Counted from the first letter of the stretch, positions 24,871-33,706 are shown. The stretch: 64,000 nucleotides of DNA from Paraburkholderia fungorum (GCF_003610895.1 NZ_MCAS01000032.1:20729-84728), one strand, 5' to 3'. A program made the numbers and translations. The notes: generated by a model from the letters alone, not told the origin.

Positions 24871-25815
24871 ATGACTCGCCCGACCATGCAGATTTTCGAC
24901 GCCGCCGCCACCGCACGGCTGATCCCGTACGCGCCGCTCGTCGACGCGTTGAAGCGCGCGAGCATCGACTACGCGCAGCAACGTATCGCGAGTCCTGAGC
25001 GGCTCGTCGTGCCGCTCAACGAAGGCGGCATCATGCTGTCGATGCCGGCCACCGCGCCCGATCTCGCGATCCACAAGCTGGTCAATGTATGCGCGAGCAA
25101 TGGAGCGCGCGGCATCCCGACGATTCACGGCCAGGTAATGACCTTCGATGCCGATACCGGCGAAACACTTTTCATCCTCGACGGCCCGACGGTGACCGGG
25201 CGTCGCACGGCGGCGATGTCGATGCTCGGCGTACTCACTTTCGCGCAGGCCAAGCCGCGCGAATTCCTGCTGATCGGCACGGGCACGCAGGCAGCGAATC
25301 ATCTGGAGGCGATTGGCGAACTGTTCCCCGACGCGCGCGTGTGGGTGAAGGGCCGTGCGCCCGCGCGTGCCGCGGCGTTCTGCGCCGCCCATCGGGCGCC
25401 GGGCGGCAAAGTGCGCGACCTGCAGCCGCTGGCCGACCCTGACGCGGCCATCCCCGCCTCGATCGACGTAGTGATCGCGCTGACCACCAGCAAGCAGGCT
25501 GTCTACGACGAAGCGGCACGCGTGAACCGGCTCGTGATCGGCGTCGGCGCGTTCACGCCGGCTATGGTCGAGATCGGGGCACGTACGATCGCGGGCAGCG
25601 CACTGTTCGTCGACGACGAAGCCGGCGCAAGGCACGAAGCCGGTGATTTCATTCAGGCCGGTGTCGATTGGGGGCGGGTCGGTGGAATTGCCGCCGTGGT
25701 GGAAAACGCTGCATTGTTGCCGTCCGAACAAGCGATTGTTTTTAAAAGTGTCGGCTGCGCGGCGTGGGATCTGGCGGCCTGCCGGGTGGCGCGCGAAGCC
25801 TTGTCGGGCGGCTGA
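24871..25815 (+). CDS. 1-pyrroline-2-carboxylate reductase (ornithine cyclodeaminase/mu-crystallin family)
   Basis: A 314-residue NAD(P)-binding protein with the family pattern: the GIMLSMPA, HKLVNVCASNGARGIPTIHG and TGRRTAA regions in the first half, and the Rossmann motif LLIGTGTQAANHLEA near residue 130. Members reduce 1-pyrroline-2-carboxylate to L-proline, or are ornithine cyclodeaminases. The gene directly after a trans-3-hydroxyproline dehydratase (40-base gap) argues for the reductase. Together they degrade 3-hydroxyproline to proline. The start at 24871 is 3 codons ahead of a second ATG (24886, MQIF), which is an alternative. Confidence 0.82.
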   Translation: MTRPTMQIFDAAATARLIPYAPLVDALKRASIDYAQQRIASPERLVVPLNEGGIMLSMPATAPDLAIHKLVNVCASNGARGIPTIHGQVMTFDADTGETLFILDGPTVTGRRTAAMSMLGVLTFAQAKPREFLLIGTGTQAANHLEAIGELFPDARVWVKGRAPARAAAFCAAHRAPGGKVRDLQPLADPDAAIPASIDVVIALTTSKQAVYDEAARVNRLVIGVGAFTPAMVEIGARTIAGSALFVDDEAGARHEAGDFIQAGVDWGRVGGIAAVVENAALLPSEQAIVFKSVGCAAWDLAACRVAREALSGG

Positions 25816-25940
25816 TCGCACACCGTTTGCCGCGCCCGGCGCATGGCGCCTGGCAGGGCCGGGTTGGCATCTTGCGCCAACCTGCGGCACATGTTGCCGT
25901 GCAAACAATCTCAAAACGTTGCACCATAGGCGTTTGCCAG

Positions 25941-25969
25941 AAAAAAGGCGCCGGCTGCCGGCGCTTTTT
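25941..25969 (+). terminator. Rho-independent terminator after the 3-hydroxyproline genes
   Basis: A run of six A, then GCGCCGG at 25948-25954, a CTG loop and CCGGCGC at 25958-25964, then five T. A 7-bp GC stem with a T tract fits termination. The A run allows function in both directions. It separates the reductase gene from zwf, whose promoter must lie after it. Confidence 0.8.
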
Positions 25970-26018
25970 GCCCCTTTGTCCTTTGACTTGACGCTTATCA
26001 CGACGCCGCGACCGCGCT

Positions 26019-27500
26019 ATGACGACCCAACCCGTTTCAGCTACTCCCGACCTGCCGCTCGACATGATCATCTTCGGCGGCACCGGCGACCTGTCATTTC
26101 GCAAGCTGCTGCCCGCGCTCTACATGGCGCATTTGCACTGCAATCTGCCGCCGGATACCCGCATTCTCACGATTGGCCGCAAGCCGTGGTCGCGTGAGGA
26201 GTACATCACCGAGTTCATGGAAGCGAAGGCGAAACCCTTCATCGAAAAGAAGGCGTTCGACGCCGCCGCCTGGGACAAATTTCTGGCGCTGTTCGAGTAC
26301 GTGCGCATGGACGTCGATTCGATCGAGGACTACCAGCGCCTGAAGGAGACGTCGCGCGAAGGCGTGCGGCGCGTGTTCTATCTCGCGACCTCGCCGGATC
26401 TGTTCACGAACATCTGCGACAACCTGTCGGCGGCCGGACTGATCGACGAGAATTCGCGGGTCGTGCTTGAGAAACCGCTGGGCCACGATCTGGCGTCCGC
26501 GCAGGAGATCAATACGGCGGTCGGCAAGCATTTCAGCGAAGCGCAGATCTACCGGATCGACCACTACCTCGGCAAGGAAACCGTGCAGAACCTGATGGTG
26601 CTGCGCTTCGGCAACGCGATTTTCGGCCCGCTGTGGCAAGCACCGTATATCAAGCGCGTGCAGATCACGGTGGCCGAAGAGGTCGGCGTAGGCAGCCGCG
26701 CGGGGTTCTACGACAAGACCGGCGCGCTGCGCGACATGGTGCAGAACCACTTGCTGCAACTGCTGTGCATTGTTGCGATGGAGCCGCCGGTGTCGCTCGA
26801 TCCGGATGCCGTGCGTGACGAAAAGCTCAAGGTGCTGCGCTCGCTGCGCCCCATGACACCCGAGGATATCGCTCGCGATACCGTGCGCGGCCAGTACACG
26901 GCCGGCGCGGTGGGCGGCGAACCGGTGAAGGGCTACCTCGAGGAAGACAACGTGCCGCCGGGCAGCCGCGCCGAGACTTTCGTCGCGTTGCGCGCGCATA
27001 TCAACAACTGGCGCTGGGCCAATGTGCCGTTCTACCTGCGCACGGGCAAGCGTATGCAGAAGAAGGTGTCGGAAATTGTTATCGAGTTTTCCGAATTGCC
27101 GTTCTCGATCATTCCGAGCGGTGGGCGCAACTACGGCAACCGTCTCGTGATCCAGTTGCAGCCGGAAGAATCGATCCAGTTGCAGATGCTCGCGAAGGAA
27201 CCCGGCAGCGGCATGCACATGCTGCCGGTCAATCTGAATCTGGATCTGCAGCAGGCTTTCACCGAGCGTCGCGCGGAAGCGTACGAGCGTCTGCTGATCG
27301 ACGTGATTCGCGGACGCCTCACGCACTTCATGCGCCGCGACGAACTCGAAGCGGCATGGGCGTGGGCCGAGCCGATTCTGGAAGGCTGGGCCAGGTCGGG
27401 CGACAAGCCGCGCGGCTATACGGCCGGCACGTTCGGACCGGCTGCGTCGACGGCACTGATGGCGCGTGAAAACGCCGTGTGGGCGGAGGAGTCGCAGTAA
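26019..27500 (+). CDS. zwf: Glucose-6-phosphate 1-dehydrogenase
   Basis: A 493-residue cytosolic enzyme that oxidises glucose-6-phosphate to 6-phosphogluconolactone with NADP+, the first step of the pentose phosphate and Entner-Doudoroff routes. It shows the nucleotide motif GGTGDLSFRK at 20-29, EKPLG at 151-155 and the active site RIDHYLGKE at 179-187 with catalytic H182. The length matches bacterial G6PDs. It stands alone between strong terminators; there is no pgl, edd or HexR gene next to it, unlike in many zwf loci. The ATG at 26019 leaves a 10-residue variable N-terminus, which is normal. Confidence 0.95.
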   Translation: MTTQPVSATPDLPLDMIIFGGTGDLSFRKLLPALYMAHLHCNLPPDTRILTIGRKPWSREEYITEFMEAKAKPFIEKKAFDAAAWDKFLALFEYVRMDVDSIEDYQRLKETSREGVRRVFYLATSPDLFTNICDNLSAAGLIDENSRVVLEKPLGHDLASAQEINTAVGKHFSEAQIYRIDHYLGKETVQNLMVLRFGNAIFGPLWQAPYIKRVQITVAEEVGVGSRAGFYDKTGALRDMVQNHLLQLLCIVAMEPPVSLDPDAVRDEKLKVLRSLRPMTPEDIARDTVRGQYTAGAVGGEPVKGYLEEDNVPPGSRAETFVALRAHINNWRWANVPFYLRTGKRMQKKVSEIVIEFSELPFSIIPSGGRNYGNRLVIQLQPEESIQLQMLAKEPGSGMHMLPVNLNLDLQQAFTERRAEAYERLLIDVIRGRLTHFMRRDELEAAWAWAEPILEGWARSGDKPRGYTAGTFGPAASTALMARENAVWAEESQ

Positions 27501-27522
27501 GCGAGATAAGCGGGCAGGTGTG

Positions 27523-27548
27523 AAGCGCCGGCGGCACGTCGGCGCTTT
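27523..27548 (+). terminator. Hairpin directly after zwf, probable terminator
   Basis: AGCGCCG at 27524-27530 pairs with CGGCGCT at 27540-27546 and is followed by TT. The T tract is short, but a stronger terminator (27562-27598) lies just downstream, so the two likely act in tandem. Confidence 0.5.
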
Positions 27549-27561
27549 GACGTAGCCGATT

Positions 27562-27598
27562 GAAAAAAGGGCGGCCCGTTTTTGCGGGCCGCCCTTTT
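27562..27598. terminator. Strong bidirectional terminator between zwf and tssL
   Basis: GGGCGGCCCG at 27569-27578 pairs with CGGGCCGCCC at 27585-27594 around a TTTTTG loop; it has six A before and four T after. It can stop transcription from zwf and also from the convergent tssJKL operon. Confidence 0.85.
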
Positions 27599-27633
27599 CG
27601 TCAGGTGCGTATGGATCTGTGACCCGTGCTGAT

Positions 27634-28413
27634 CTACGGCAAGGAAATCGTCAACGTGGCCGATTGCGGGCCGAGCTTGACCACCTGCGAATACGGCGCG
27701 AGCGTGCGCAAGGTCTGATCGCGCAGATAGGTGTTCAGGCCGAGATAAGCGAGCAGACCGACCAGCGCGAACACCGCGCCGATCGACCACAACGGCACCT
27801 CACGCTTGAGGCGGTGAGCGACCTGATCCGGCAGCGGCCAATGCGGCGCGAACGGTGCGCGTTTGCCCTTCATATGCGCGATTTCGTCGCCGATGCGCGC
27901 GGTCAGATACGCGAGCTTCTCCGGTCCTTCGAGCAGATACTTGCCCTGAAAACCGAGCAGCAGACACATGTGGAACACTTCGAGCGACTGCAAACGCGCG
28001 GCGCCCTGTGCACGGCATTCCTCCAGATACTGAAAGAATTTCTCGCCTGCCAGTTGCTCGCCGAACAGCACCAGCTGCAGCGGCCGGCGTTCCCACTCCG
28101 TGCGGATTTTAAAGGTCGACGACAGCACCGATTCGTCGATGGCCGCGCAGAACGCAAACTTGGATGCGTAGACATCTTCCGCCGACGCGTTGAGTTTTTT
28201 CGCACCGCGTTCGAAGTCGCCGAGAAACTGCTGGATCCGCTGGCTGAACTCGTTCGCGTCGCCGGGCTCGCGGCCGTTCTTCAGCAAAAACAGCATGAAG
28301 AAGCCGTCGTACAGCAGGTCGAGCAGCGAGCGGACCTGGTAGCTCGGCTCGGTCATGGGGGCGGGCGACGCAGCAGGCGTGCTGCCGCCAAACAGGGAAG
28401 GCGCGTAGCTCAT
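27634..28413 (-). CDS. tssL: T6SS inner-membrane protein TssL (DotU/ImpK)
   Basis: A 259-residue member of the IcmH/DotU family and part of the TssJLM membrane complex of the type VI secretion system. The cytoplasmic helical domain (about 25-195) shows the family pattern (LYDGFFMLFLLKNG ... FAFCAAIDESVL), and one C-terminal membrane helix is at about 207-227. There is no fused peptidoglycan-binding domain, so anchoring to the wall must come from another protein, perhaps the OmpA-like one at 41777. It is the last gene of the tssJKL unit and overlaps tssK by ATGA. Confidence 0.93.
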   Translation of the reverse strand: MSYAPSLFGGSTPAASPAPMTEPSYQVRSLLDLLYDGFFMLFLLKNGREPGDANEFSQRIQQFLGDFERGAKKLNASAEDVYASKFAFCAAIDESVLSSTFKIRTEWERRPLQLVLFGEQLAGEKFFQYLEECRAQGAARLQSLEVFHMCLLLGFQGKYLLEGPEKLAYLTARIGDEIAHMKGKRAPFAPHWPLPDQVAHRLKREVPLWSIGAVFALVGLLAYLGLNTYLRDQTLRTLAPYSQVVKLGPQSATLTISLP

Positions 28414-29756
28414 GATGTGACGGCGATCAGTTCGAGTTGAAGATCGTTGATGCCCGACGGCGCGTAGATCATTGCCGATTGGGCCTGCAACATGCGGTCA
28501 TACAATGCCCCGCGCGATTCGCACGAGAAGTAGCACGCGCCCGGGCGCACCGGAATGGCCGGCGGTACCTGCGGCGTGTAGACGAGGCGCACGCCCGGCA
28601 TGGCCGAGAGCACCAGCTTGTCGACGTCGTCCGGCGCGCCGACCTTGAAGCGGGCCGGTACGGCTTCGACAAGCTCGGCGGTCGGCATGTCCGCGGAGAC
28701 GGCAATGTAGAACTGGGTCTTGTCGTCGATCTTGCCCGAGTCGAGGCGGCCCGCATGGAACGACGGACGCACTTCTTCGAGCGCGATTGCGAAGTAACGC
28801 GTGGAGATCACGGTTTCGAGCAGATCGCGCAGGATCGTATCGAGGCGTGCAAAGCCGGGGCCTGGATCGTCGTGCCGGTAAGCCGGCAGGTCGGACAATG
28901 CATAACCTTTCGAAAAGGTCATCAACTGGCCGGCCAGGCGCAGCAGTTCCTGAAACAGGCGTTCCGGATGCAACGCCGAATGCTGGTACAGATGCGCAAG
29001 CGAGGCAAACGCGGCGCTCGCGGTGTGCAGCAGCCAGAACGATGCGATGTCGCCTGAGCGGAACTCGATGATGTTCTTGGTCGGCTCGCGGTGAAAACCG
29101 TACAGCGCGTTGACCTTGGCCTGCAGCGCGTCGATCAGCTGACGCAGCCGTTGGTGCAGGATCGGCGAGGCGTCGATCGCGAGGCAGGGCGGCACGAAGG
29201 TGTCGTCGAATTCAAAGCCGGAGGTGGCGGTGCGGCGCACGCGCGCAAGCGGCACTGACAACAACTGGTCGCGCGGTTCGCTATGCGCAATGAGTTTGAC
29301 GCTGGTCTTCAGGAAGGTGATGTCGGCTTCGGCGGCGTCCGTGAAATGATCGGCCACCGGCGTTTGCTCGCTGACGTAACGCGATACGAAACCCGCGTTG
29401 CTATCCTGCGAATAGTTCGCGCCGGTTTCGCGCAGCGGATGCAGCGCCAGATAAAACGTGAATTCATTGATGCCGTCGGGCAGCGTGTCGAGCGCGATCG
29501 GCGGCGGCAGGTCGTCGGCTTGTGGCGCGGAGTAGAGCGCCCCATCCGGAAACACCAGCGAGAGTTCGCTCACGCGCAGCACGTTGCTGCCGAGCGCATC
29601 ACGGTCGAAGCGCGCCGAACGCACGCCCCAGTTGTATGGCTGGATCGCCTGGATCGATTCGAACAGGCGCGCCTCGTGATAGGCGTCCTGACGCTGAAAA
29701 TGCTGCGGCCTCAGAAACAGGCCTTCCCCCCAAAGCACTTTTGCGGAATAACTCAT
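28410..29756 (-). CDS. tssK: T6SS baseplate protein TssK (ImpJ/VasE)
   Basis: A 448-residue baseplate component that links the baseplate to the TssL/TssM membrane complex. The N-terminus SYSAKVLWGEGLFLRPQHFQRQDAYHE is the standard start of TssK, and the length is usual (about 445). It lies between tssJ and tssL, in the order common in Burkholderia. A 108-base gap separates it from tssJ, and it overlaps tssL by 4 bases. Confidence 0.95.
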   Translation of the reverse strand: MSYSAKVLWGEGLFLRPQHFQRQDAYHEARLFESIQAIQPYNWGVRSARFDRDALGSNVLRVSELSLVFPDGALYSAPQADDLPPPIALDTLPDGINEFTFYLALHPLRETGANYSQDSNAGFVSRYVSEQTPVADHFTDAAEADITFLKTSVKLIAHSEPRDQLLSVPLARVRRTATSGFEFDDTFVPPCLAIDASPILHQRLRQLIDALQAKVNALYGFHREPTKNIIEFRSGDIASFWLLHTASAAFASLAHLYQHSALHPERLFQELLRLAGQLMTFSKGYALSDLPAYRHDDPGPGFARLDTILRDLLETVISTRYFAIALEEVRPSFHAGRLDSGKIDDKTQFYIAVSADMPTAELVEAVPARFKVGAPDDVDKLVLSAMPGVRLVYTPQVPPAIPVRPGACYFSCESRGALYDRMLQAQSAMIYAPSGINDLQLELIAVTS

Positions 29757-29864
29757 CTCAAACCTGTTATATGCGTTCAGCGTGTGGCGCGCCCGGAGAT
29801 AAACGATTCGAGCGCCGCATTGTTAATTCTCTAAAAAATGTTAAATCGTATATGCCCGGCATCT

Positions 29865-30491
29865 TTAACCACAGCTTACCGAAGAAAGCATATTCAGCGG
29901 CTGGGCAGGCAATCCCTGTTCAGGCGGGATCACAGTGCCGTTAGTCACCGTCATTGCACAGTTATGCAGGCCGATCATTATGCCGGATTTCTCCGACTTC
30001 GCCGGGTCGAAGGCGAATTTCCAACGCTGCATCGCCGGGTCGCGAAATAGCGCGACGATACCGAACGCCTGAGCTTCGCGCGAGACTTTTTCGGTGACGG
30101 TGTAACGTTGACCGGGGATCAGCGTGACTTCGCGCACGCCCAGCAAATCGCCGCCCAGTGTGGTTTTTTCCTTGGCCGGATCGGTAAAGGCGTCGAATGG
30201 CGCCTGCTGGAATGAGGTGGGGTCTTTCAGCACATAAAGCCGCACGATCAGCGCCAATGGGCGGTTGTCATTGGCGGCATTCAGATTCTGCGCCGCGTAT
30301 AGGGTCAGGCCGACGTTACGGGGCGGCTTCTGGGCGTCCGGCACGTCGGGCTTGCCGAGGCCGCTCGCCTGCAAAACCGCGTTGGCAGCGGCTCCCAGCG
30401 CCGGCACGGCGGCCGCGCAGCCGCCCAGCAGCGCACACGCCGCGACGCTGGCAATCAATAGCGATGCATGGCGAACAAGACGCGAATTCAT
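29865..30491 (-). CDS. tssJ: T6SS outer-membrane lipoprotein TssJ (VasD)
   Basis: A 208-residue lipoprotein. The lipobox LLGGC places the lipidated cysteine at C25 after a hydrophobic signal. The beta-sandwich domain follows, with the family features NLNAANDNRPLALIVRLYVLKDPTSFQQAPFDAF and GVREVTLIPGQ. TssJ anchors TssM at the outer membrane. It is the first gene of the minus-strand tssJKL unit and starts at the AT-rich divergent region shared with the plus-strand T6SS operon. Confidence 0.92.
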   Translation of the reverse strand: MNSRLVRHASLLIASVAACALLGGCAAAVPALGAAANAVLQASGLGKPDVPDAQKPPRNVGLTLYAAQNLNAANDNRPLALIVRLYVLKDPTSFQQAPFDAFTDPAKEKTTLGGDLLGVREVTLIPGQRYTVTEKVSREAQAFGIVALFRDPAMQRWKFAFDPAKSEKSGIMIGLHNCAMTVTNGTVIPPEQGLPAQPLNMLSSVSCG

Positions 30492-30855
30492 ATACTTCGA
30501 CCGGCTCGGCGCCGTCCCCCGTCAAAACAACAATAACGAAATCAATCCGGTAAATTTGCAGTCACGCTATACCGTGTAATGCCGTTTGATGCAAAGCGCA
30601 TTGCGCTCCGGTACTCACGCATTCGCATGCCTCACACGCGGAAATTTTTTCCGCTTCTCACATTTCCACTATTGCATCAGGAAACAATTTCTGCATGTTT
30701 CGTTTAAATCATCCACATGCATTTTTTTTGTGCAATGCTTCTTCACACGAAAGTTGAATTATCGAAAATTGGCCTGTACTATACCCGCGCAGTTGAAGCA
30801 AAGCAAAACTCGGGTTTCTCCTTGAATTAAAAAAATCGCACGTCGGTGAAAAACG
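30492..30855. promoter_or_regulatory. AT-rich divergent promoter region of the T6SS locus
   Basis: This 364-base gap is visibly AT-rich inside a GC-rich cluster (runs such as TTTTTTTT at 30722-30729). It separates tssJKL from the tssB-A operon. It contains a good promoter at 30754-30782 and a perfect inverted repeat at 30638-30654 (GCGGAAA-TTT-TTTCCGC). I see no sigma-54 -24/-12 pair. High AT content makes it a natural target for H-NS-like silencing. No gene is present. Confidence 0.65.
30754..30782 (+). promoter_or_regulatory. Candidate sigma-70 promoter of the main T6SS operon
   Basis: TTGAAT at 30754-30759 and TACTAT at 30777-30782 are separated by exactly 17 bases, 74 bases before the TPR lipoprotein gene. 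The match and spacing are good for a primary promoter. Confidence 0.5.
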
Positions 30856-31539
30856 ATGAATCAGCGTCTGTTAGTAAAACTATCTGGGGTAGTGTTGGCA
30901 TGCGGCGTGATTGCCGGTTGCGCGACACAGGGCAACAACGTGGCGACCACACCGGAGGCTTTTAATAAGCAACTCGCGGACGCGGACACCGTCGCGAAGG
31001 GTGGTGATCAGGACCGCGCCATCTCGCTTTACCAGCAACTGGCCAAATCCGATCCGACGCGTGAGGAACCGTGGTCGCGCATTGCGCAGATCCAGTTCAC
31101 GCAGGGTCATTACGGTCAGGCCATTGTCGCCGCGCAAGAAGCGCTGCAGCGCGATCAGACCGATCGTCAGGCCAAGAGCGTGCTGGCAGTAGCCGGCCTG
31201 CGCGTGGCCACGCAGTCGCTTGGCGAGCTGCGTCAGGATGCATCGCTCGCGGGCGATGCGAAGTCGGACGCGCAAGCGCTCGCCAAACAGTTGCGCGACA
31301 CGCTCGGCGAAGCGACCTTGTTCCCGCCCGACCCGAACGACAAGCCCGTCGTGAAGAAGAAGCGCATCATTCGCCACGTCGCCAAGGGCAAGGCCACGGA
31401 TACGCCGGAAGTAACTCCCAGCGCCGCGGCACCGGCGGCCACGGCGGCAGCTCCCGCCGCCCCGGCACCGGCGCCTGCCGCGCCCGCCAAAGCTGCGCAA
31501 AGCGGCGGCGCGTCCGATCCGTTCAGCGCGCTGCGCTGA
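30856..31539 (+). CDS. TPR-containing lipoprotein at the head of the T6SS operon (TagM-like)
   Basis: A 227-residue protein. The lipobox VIAGC gives lipidation at C22. Residues about 45-130 carry TPR-type helices (KGGDQDRAISLYQQLAKSDPTREEPW and QGHYGQAIVAAQEALQRD). A basic patch (KKKRIIRHVAKGKA) and an Ala/Pro-rich disordered tail follow. It has no counterpart among the 13 core tss genes. A TPR lipoprotein in this position is a feature of Burkholderia-type T6SS loci, and I recall the name TagM for it, but with limited certainty. Position ahead of tssB in the same operon implies a role in assembly or outer-membrane anchoring. Confidence 0.75.
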   Translation: MNQRLLVKLSGVVLACGVIAGCATQGNNVATTPEAFNKQLADADTVAKGGDQDRAISLYQQLAKSDPTREEPWSRIAQIQFTQGHYGQAIVAAQEALQRDQTDRQAKSVLAVAGLRVATQSLGELRQDASLAGDAKSDAQALAKQLRDTLGEATLFPPDPNDKPVVKKKRIIRHVAKGKATDTPEVTPSAAAPAATAAAPAAPAPAPAAPAKAAQSGGASDPFSALR

Positions 31540-31576
31540 TCCACACGCCTGATCTATCTGCATCCGGGAGCCGACG

Positions 31577-32125
31577 ATGGCGAAGAAAGAAAGTATTCAA
31601 AAACGTTTGCAAAAAGTGCGGCCGCCGCGCGTTCAACTCACGTACGAGGTTGAGCGCGGCGATGCGATCGAGGTGAAAGAACTGCCGTTCGTCGTCGGCG
31701 TGGTTGCCGATCTGGCGGGGCAGTCCGAAGTCGAGCAGCCGAAGCTGCGCGATCGCAAGTTCGTCAACATCGACCGTGACAATTTTGACGACGTGATGAA
31801 AGCGATCGAGCCGCGTGCCGCGTTTCAGGTGGAAAACCGCCTGAGCGAAGCGGGTGGCAAATTTGCCGTCGATCTGCGCTTCAAGTCGATGGCCGATTTC
31901 AGTCCGGATGAAGTGGTCGCGCAGATCGAACCGCTGCGCCGTCTGCTCGAAGCGCGCTCGAAGCTGGCCGACCTGCGCAACAAGCTGGCCGGCAACGACA
32001 AACTCGAAGACCTGTTGAGCGAAGTGCTCAACAACACGCAGCAGTTGCAGACACTGGCGAAAGACCAGGGCAACGCAGCAGACCAGCACGCCGGCGCGCC
32101 GGATCACGACAAGCAGGGCGAATAA
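31577..32125 (+). CDS. tssB: T6SS contractile sheath small subunit TssB (VipA)
   Basis: A 182-residue sheath protein. It starts with the conserved MAKKESIQKRLQKVRPPRVQLTYEVE, followed by the ELPFVVGVVADLAG motif and the FRAMADFSPDEVV-type segment (here FKSMADFSPDEVVAQIEPL). TssB and TssC form the tubular sheath whose contraction drives the Hcp tube. It is 37 bases after the TPR lipoprotein gene and 18 bases before tssC. Confidence 0.97.
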   Translation: MAKKESIQKRLQKVRPPRVQLTYEVERGDAIEVKELPFVVGVVADLAGQSEVEQPKLRDRKFVNIDRDNFDDVMKAIEPRAAFQVENRLSEAGGKFAVDLRFKSMADFSPDEVVAQIEPLRRLLEARSKLADLRNKLAGNDKLEDLLSEVLNNTQQLQTLAKDQGNAADQHAGAPDHDKQGE

Positions 32126-32143
32126 GTACGCACGGGGTGTGAG

Positions 32144-33634
32144 ATGAATCAGCAAACGGCAGCAGCCCAACTCGCCACCGCGCAGAGCGGCACGGAATCC
32201 ACGCTGCTCGACGAAATCGTCGAGAAAAGCCGCGTGGCCAAATCCGAGTCGGAACACGCGCGCGCGAAAGATCTGATCGGCGAACTTGTACATCAGGTGC
32301 TCGACGGCACGGTAGTGGTGTCCGATAACCTGTCGGCCACCATCGACGCGCGTGTCGCGGAACTCGACCGCCTGATCTCCGCGCAATTGAGCGCGGTGAT
32401 GCATGCACCGCAATTCCAGCGCATGGAAAGCACGTGGCGCGGTCTCGACTATCTGTGCAAGGAAAGCAATACCGGCTCGACGGTCAAGATCAAGGCGCTG
32501 CACGCGCCGAAGCGCGACCTCGTGCGCGACTTCAAGAACGCGATTGAATTCGATCAGAGCGCGCTCTTCAAGAAGGTTTATGAGGAAGAGTTCGGTACCT
32601 TCGGCGGTGCACCGTTCGGCACGATCATTGGCGATTTCGAAGTGACGCGTCAGCCTGAAGACGTGTACTTCATCGAGCAGATGGCGCATGTCGCGGCTGC
32701 GGCGCACGCACCGTTCATCGCTTCGGCCTCGCCTGAGTTGATGGGCCTTGAAACGTTTGCCGATCTCGGCAAGCCGCGCGATCTCGGCAAGGTGTTCGAC
32801 ACCGTCGAATACGCGAAGTGGAAGTCGTTCCGTGATTCCGAAGACTCGCGCTATGTCGGTTTGACCTTGCCGCGTTTTCTCGGCCGCCTGCCTTTTAATC
32901 CGAAAGACGGCGCCACCGCGGAAGGCTTTAACTTCGTTGAAGACGTGGATGGCACGGATCACAGCAAATACCTGTGGTGTAACGCAGCGTGGGCATTTGC
33001 CGCCCGCCTGACGGCCGCATTCGACGACTTCGGCTGGTGCGCGGCGATTCGCGGCGTGGAAGGCGGTGGTCTGGTGGAAGACCTGCCCACCCACACGTTC
33101 AAGACCGACGACGGTGAAGTCGCGCTGAAATGCCCGACGGAAATCGCGATTACCGATCGCCGCGAAAAGGAACTGAGCGACCTGGGTTTCATTCCGCTCG
33201 TGCACTGCAAGAATTCGGACTACGCCGCGTTCTTCGCCGCGCAGTCGGTGCAAAAACCCAAGAAATACAGCACCGATAGCGCGAATGCGAACGCCGTGCT
33301 GTCTGCGCAGCTGCAGTACATCTTTTCGGTGTCGCGCGTGGCGCACTACCTGAAAGCGATGATGCGCGACAAGATCGGCAGCTTCGCATCGGCACAGAAC
33401 GTCGAAGTATTCCTGAACCGTTGGATCTCGCAGTACGTGCTGCTGGACGACAACGCGACTCAGGAGCAGAAAGCGCAGTTCCCGCTGCGCGAGGCGTCGA
33501 TACAGGTCTCGGAGACTCCGGGTAAGCCTGGTTCGTATCGTTCGGTCGCGTTCCTGCGCCCGCACTTTCAACTGGATGAGCTGTCGATCTCGTTGCGGCT
33601 TGTCGCCGACCTGCCGAAACCGGCAAATTCATAA
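32144..33634 (+). CDS. tssC: T6SS contractile sheath large subunit TssC (VipB)
   Basis: A 496-residue sheath protein with family landmarks: RMESTWRGLDYLCKESNTGSTVKIK, FGTIIGDFEVTRQPEDV, LPRFLGRLPFNPKDG and the C-terminal FLRPHFQLDELSISLRLVADLP. It forms the sheath wall with TssB, and the C-terminal region interacts with ClpV during disassembly. It is second in the sheath pair and precedes hcp by 72 bases. Confidence 0.97.
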   Translation: MNQQTAAAQLATAQSGTESTLLDEIVEKSRVAKSESEHARAKDLIGELVHQVLDGTVVVSDNLSATIDARVAELDRLISAQLSAVMHAPQFQRMESTWRGLDYLCKESNTGSTVKIKALHAPKRDLVRDFKNAIEFDQSALFKKVYEEEFGTFGGAPFGTIIGDFEVTRQPEDVYFIEQMAHVAAAAHAPFIASASPELMGLETFADLGKPRDLGKVFDTVEYAKWKSFRDSEDSRYVGLTLPRFLGRLPFNPKDGATAEGFNFVEDVDGTDHSKYLWCNAAWAFAARLTAAFDDFGWCAAIRGVEGGGLVEDLPTHTFKTDDGEVALKCPTEIAITDRREKELSDLGFIPLVHCKNSDYAAFFAAQSVQKPKKYSTDSANANAVLSAQLQYIFSVSRVAHYLKAMMRDKIGSFASAQNVEVFLNRWISQYVLLDDNATQEQKAQFPLREASIQVSETPGKPGSYRSVAFLRPHFQLDELSISLRLVADLPKPANS

Positions 33635-33648
33635 ACCAAGTCAGAAAG

Positions 33649-33667
33649 CCCGTGCCGGCCGCGCGGG
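33649..33667 (+). other. Hairpin between tssC and hcp
   Basis: CCCGTGC pairs with GCGCGGG across a 5-base loop (one G-T wobble). No T tract follows, so it is not a clear terminator. Such stem-loops ahead of hcp can protect the highly expressed downstream transcript; this is inference. Confidence 0.3.
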
Positions 33668-33706
33668 TTAGCTGTTAAAACCACCTCTTTGGGGAGTCGA
33701 TGAGTT

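Noticed and set aside
30492..30855. Sigma-54 (-24/-12) promoter in the T6SS divergent region
   Set aside because: I looked for TGGCAC-N5-TTGC on both strands and found no acceptable match.
31523..33571. A 682-codon minus-strand frame opposite tssB and tssC
   Set aside because: Antisense to conserved sheath genes; no recognisable domains and His/Arg-rich composition.
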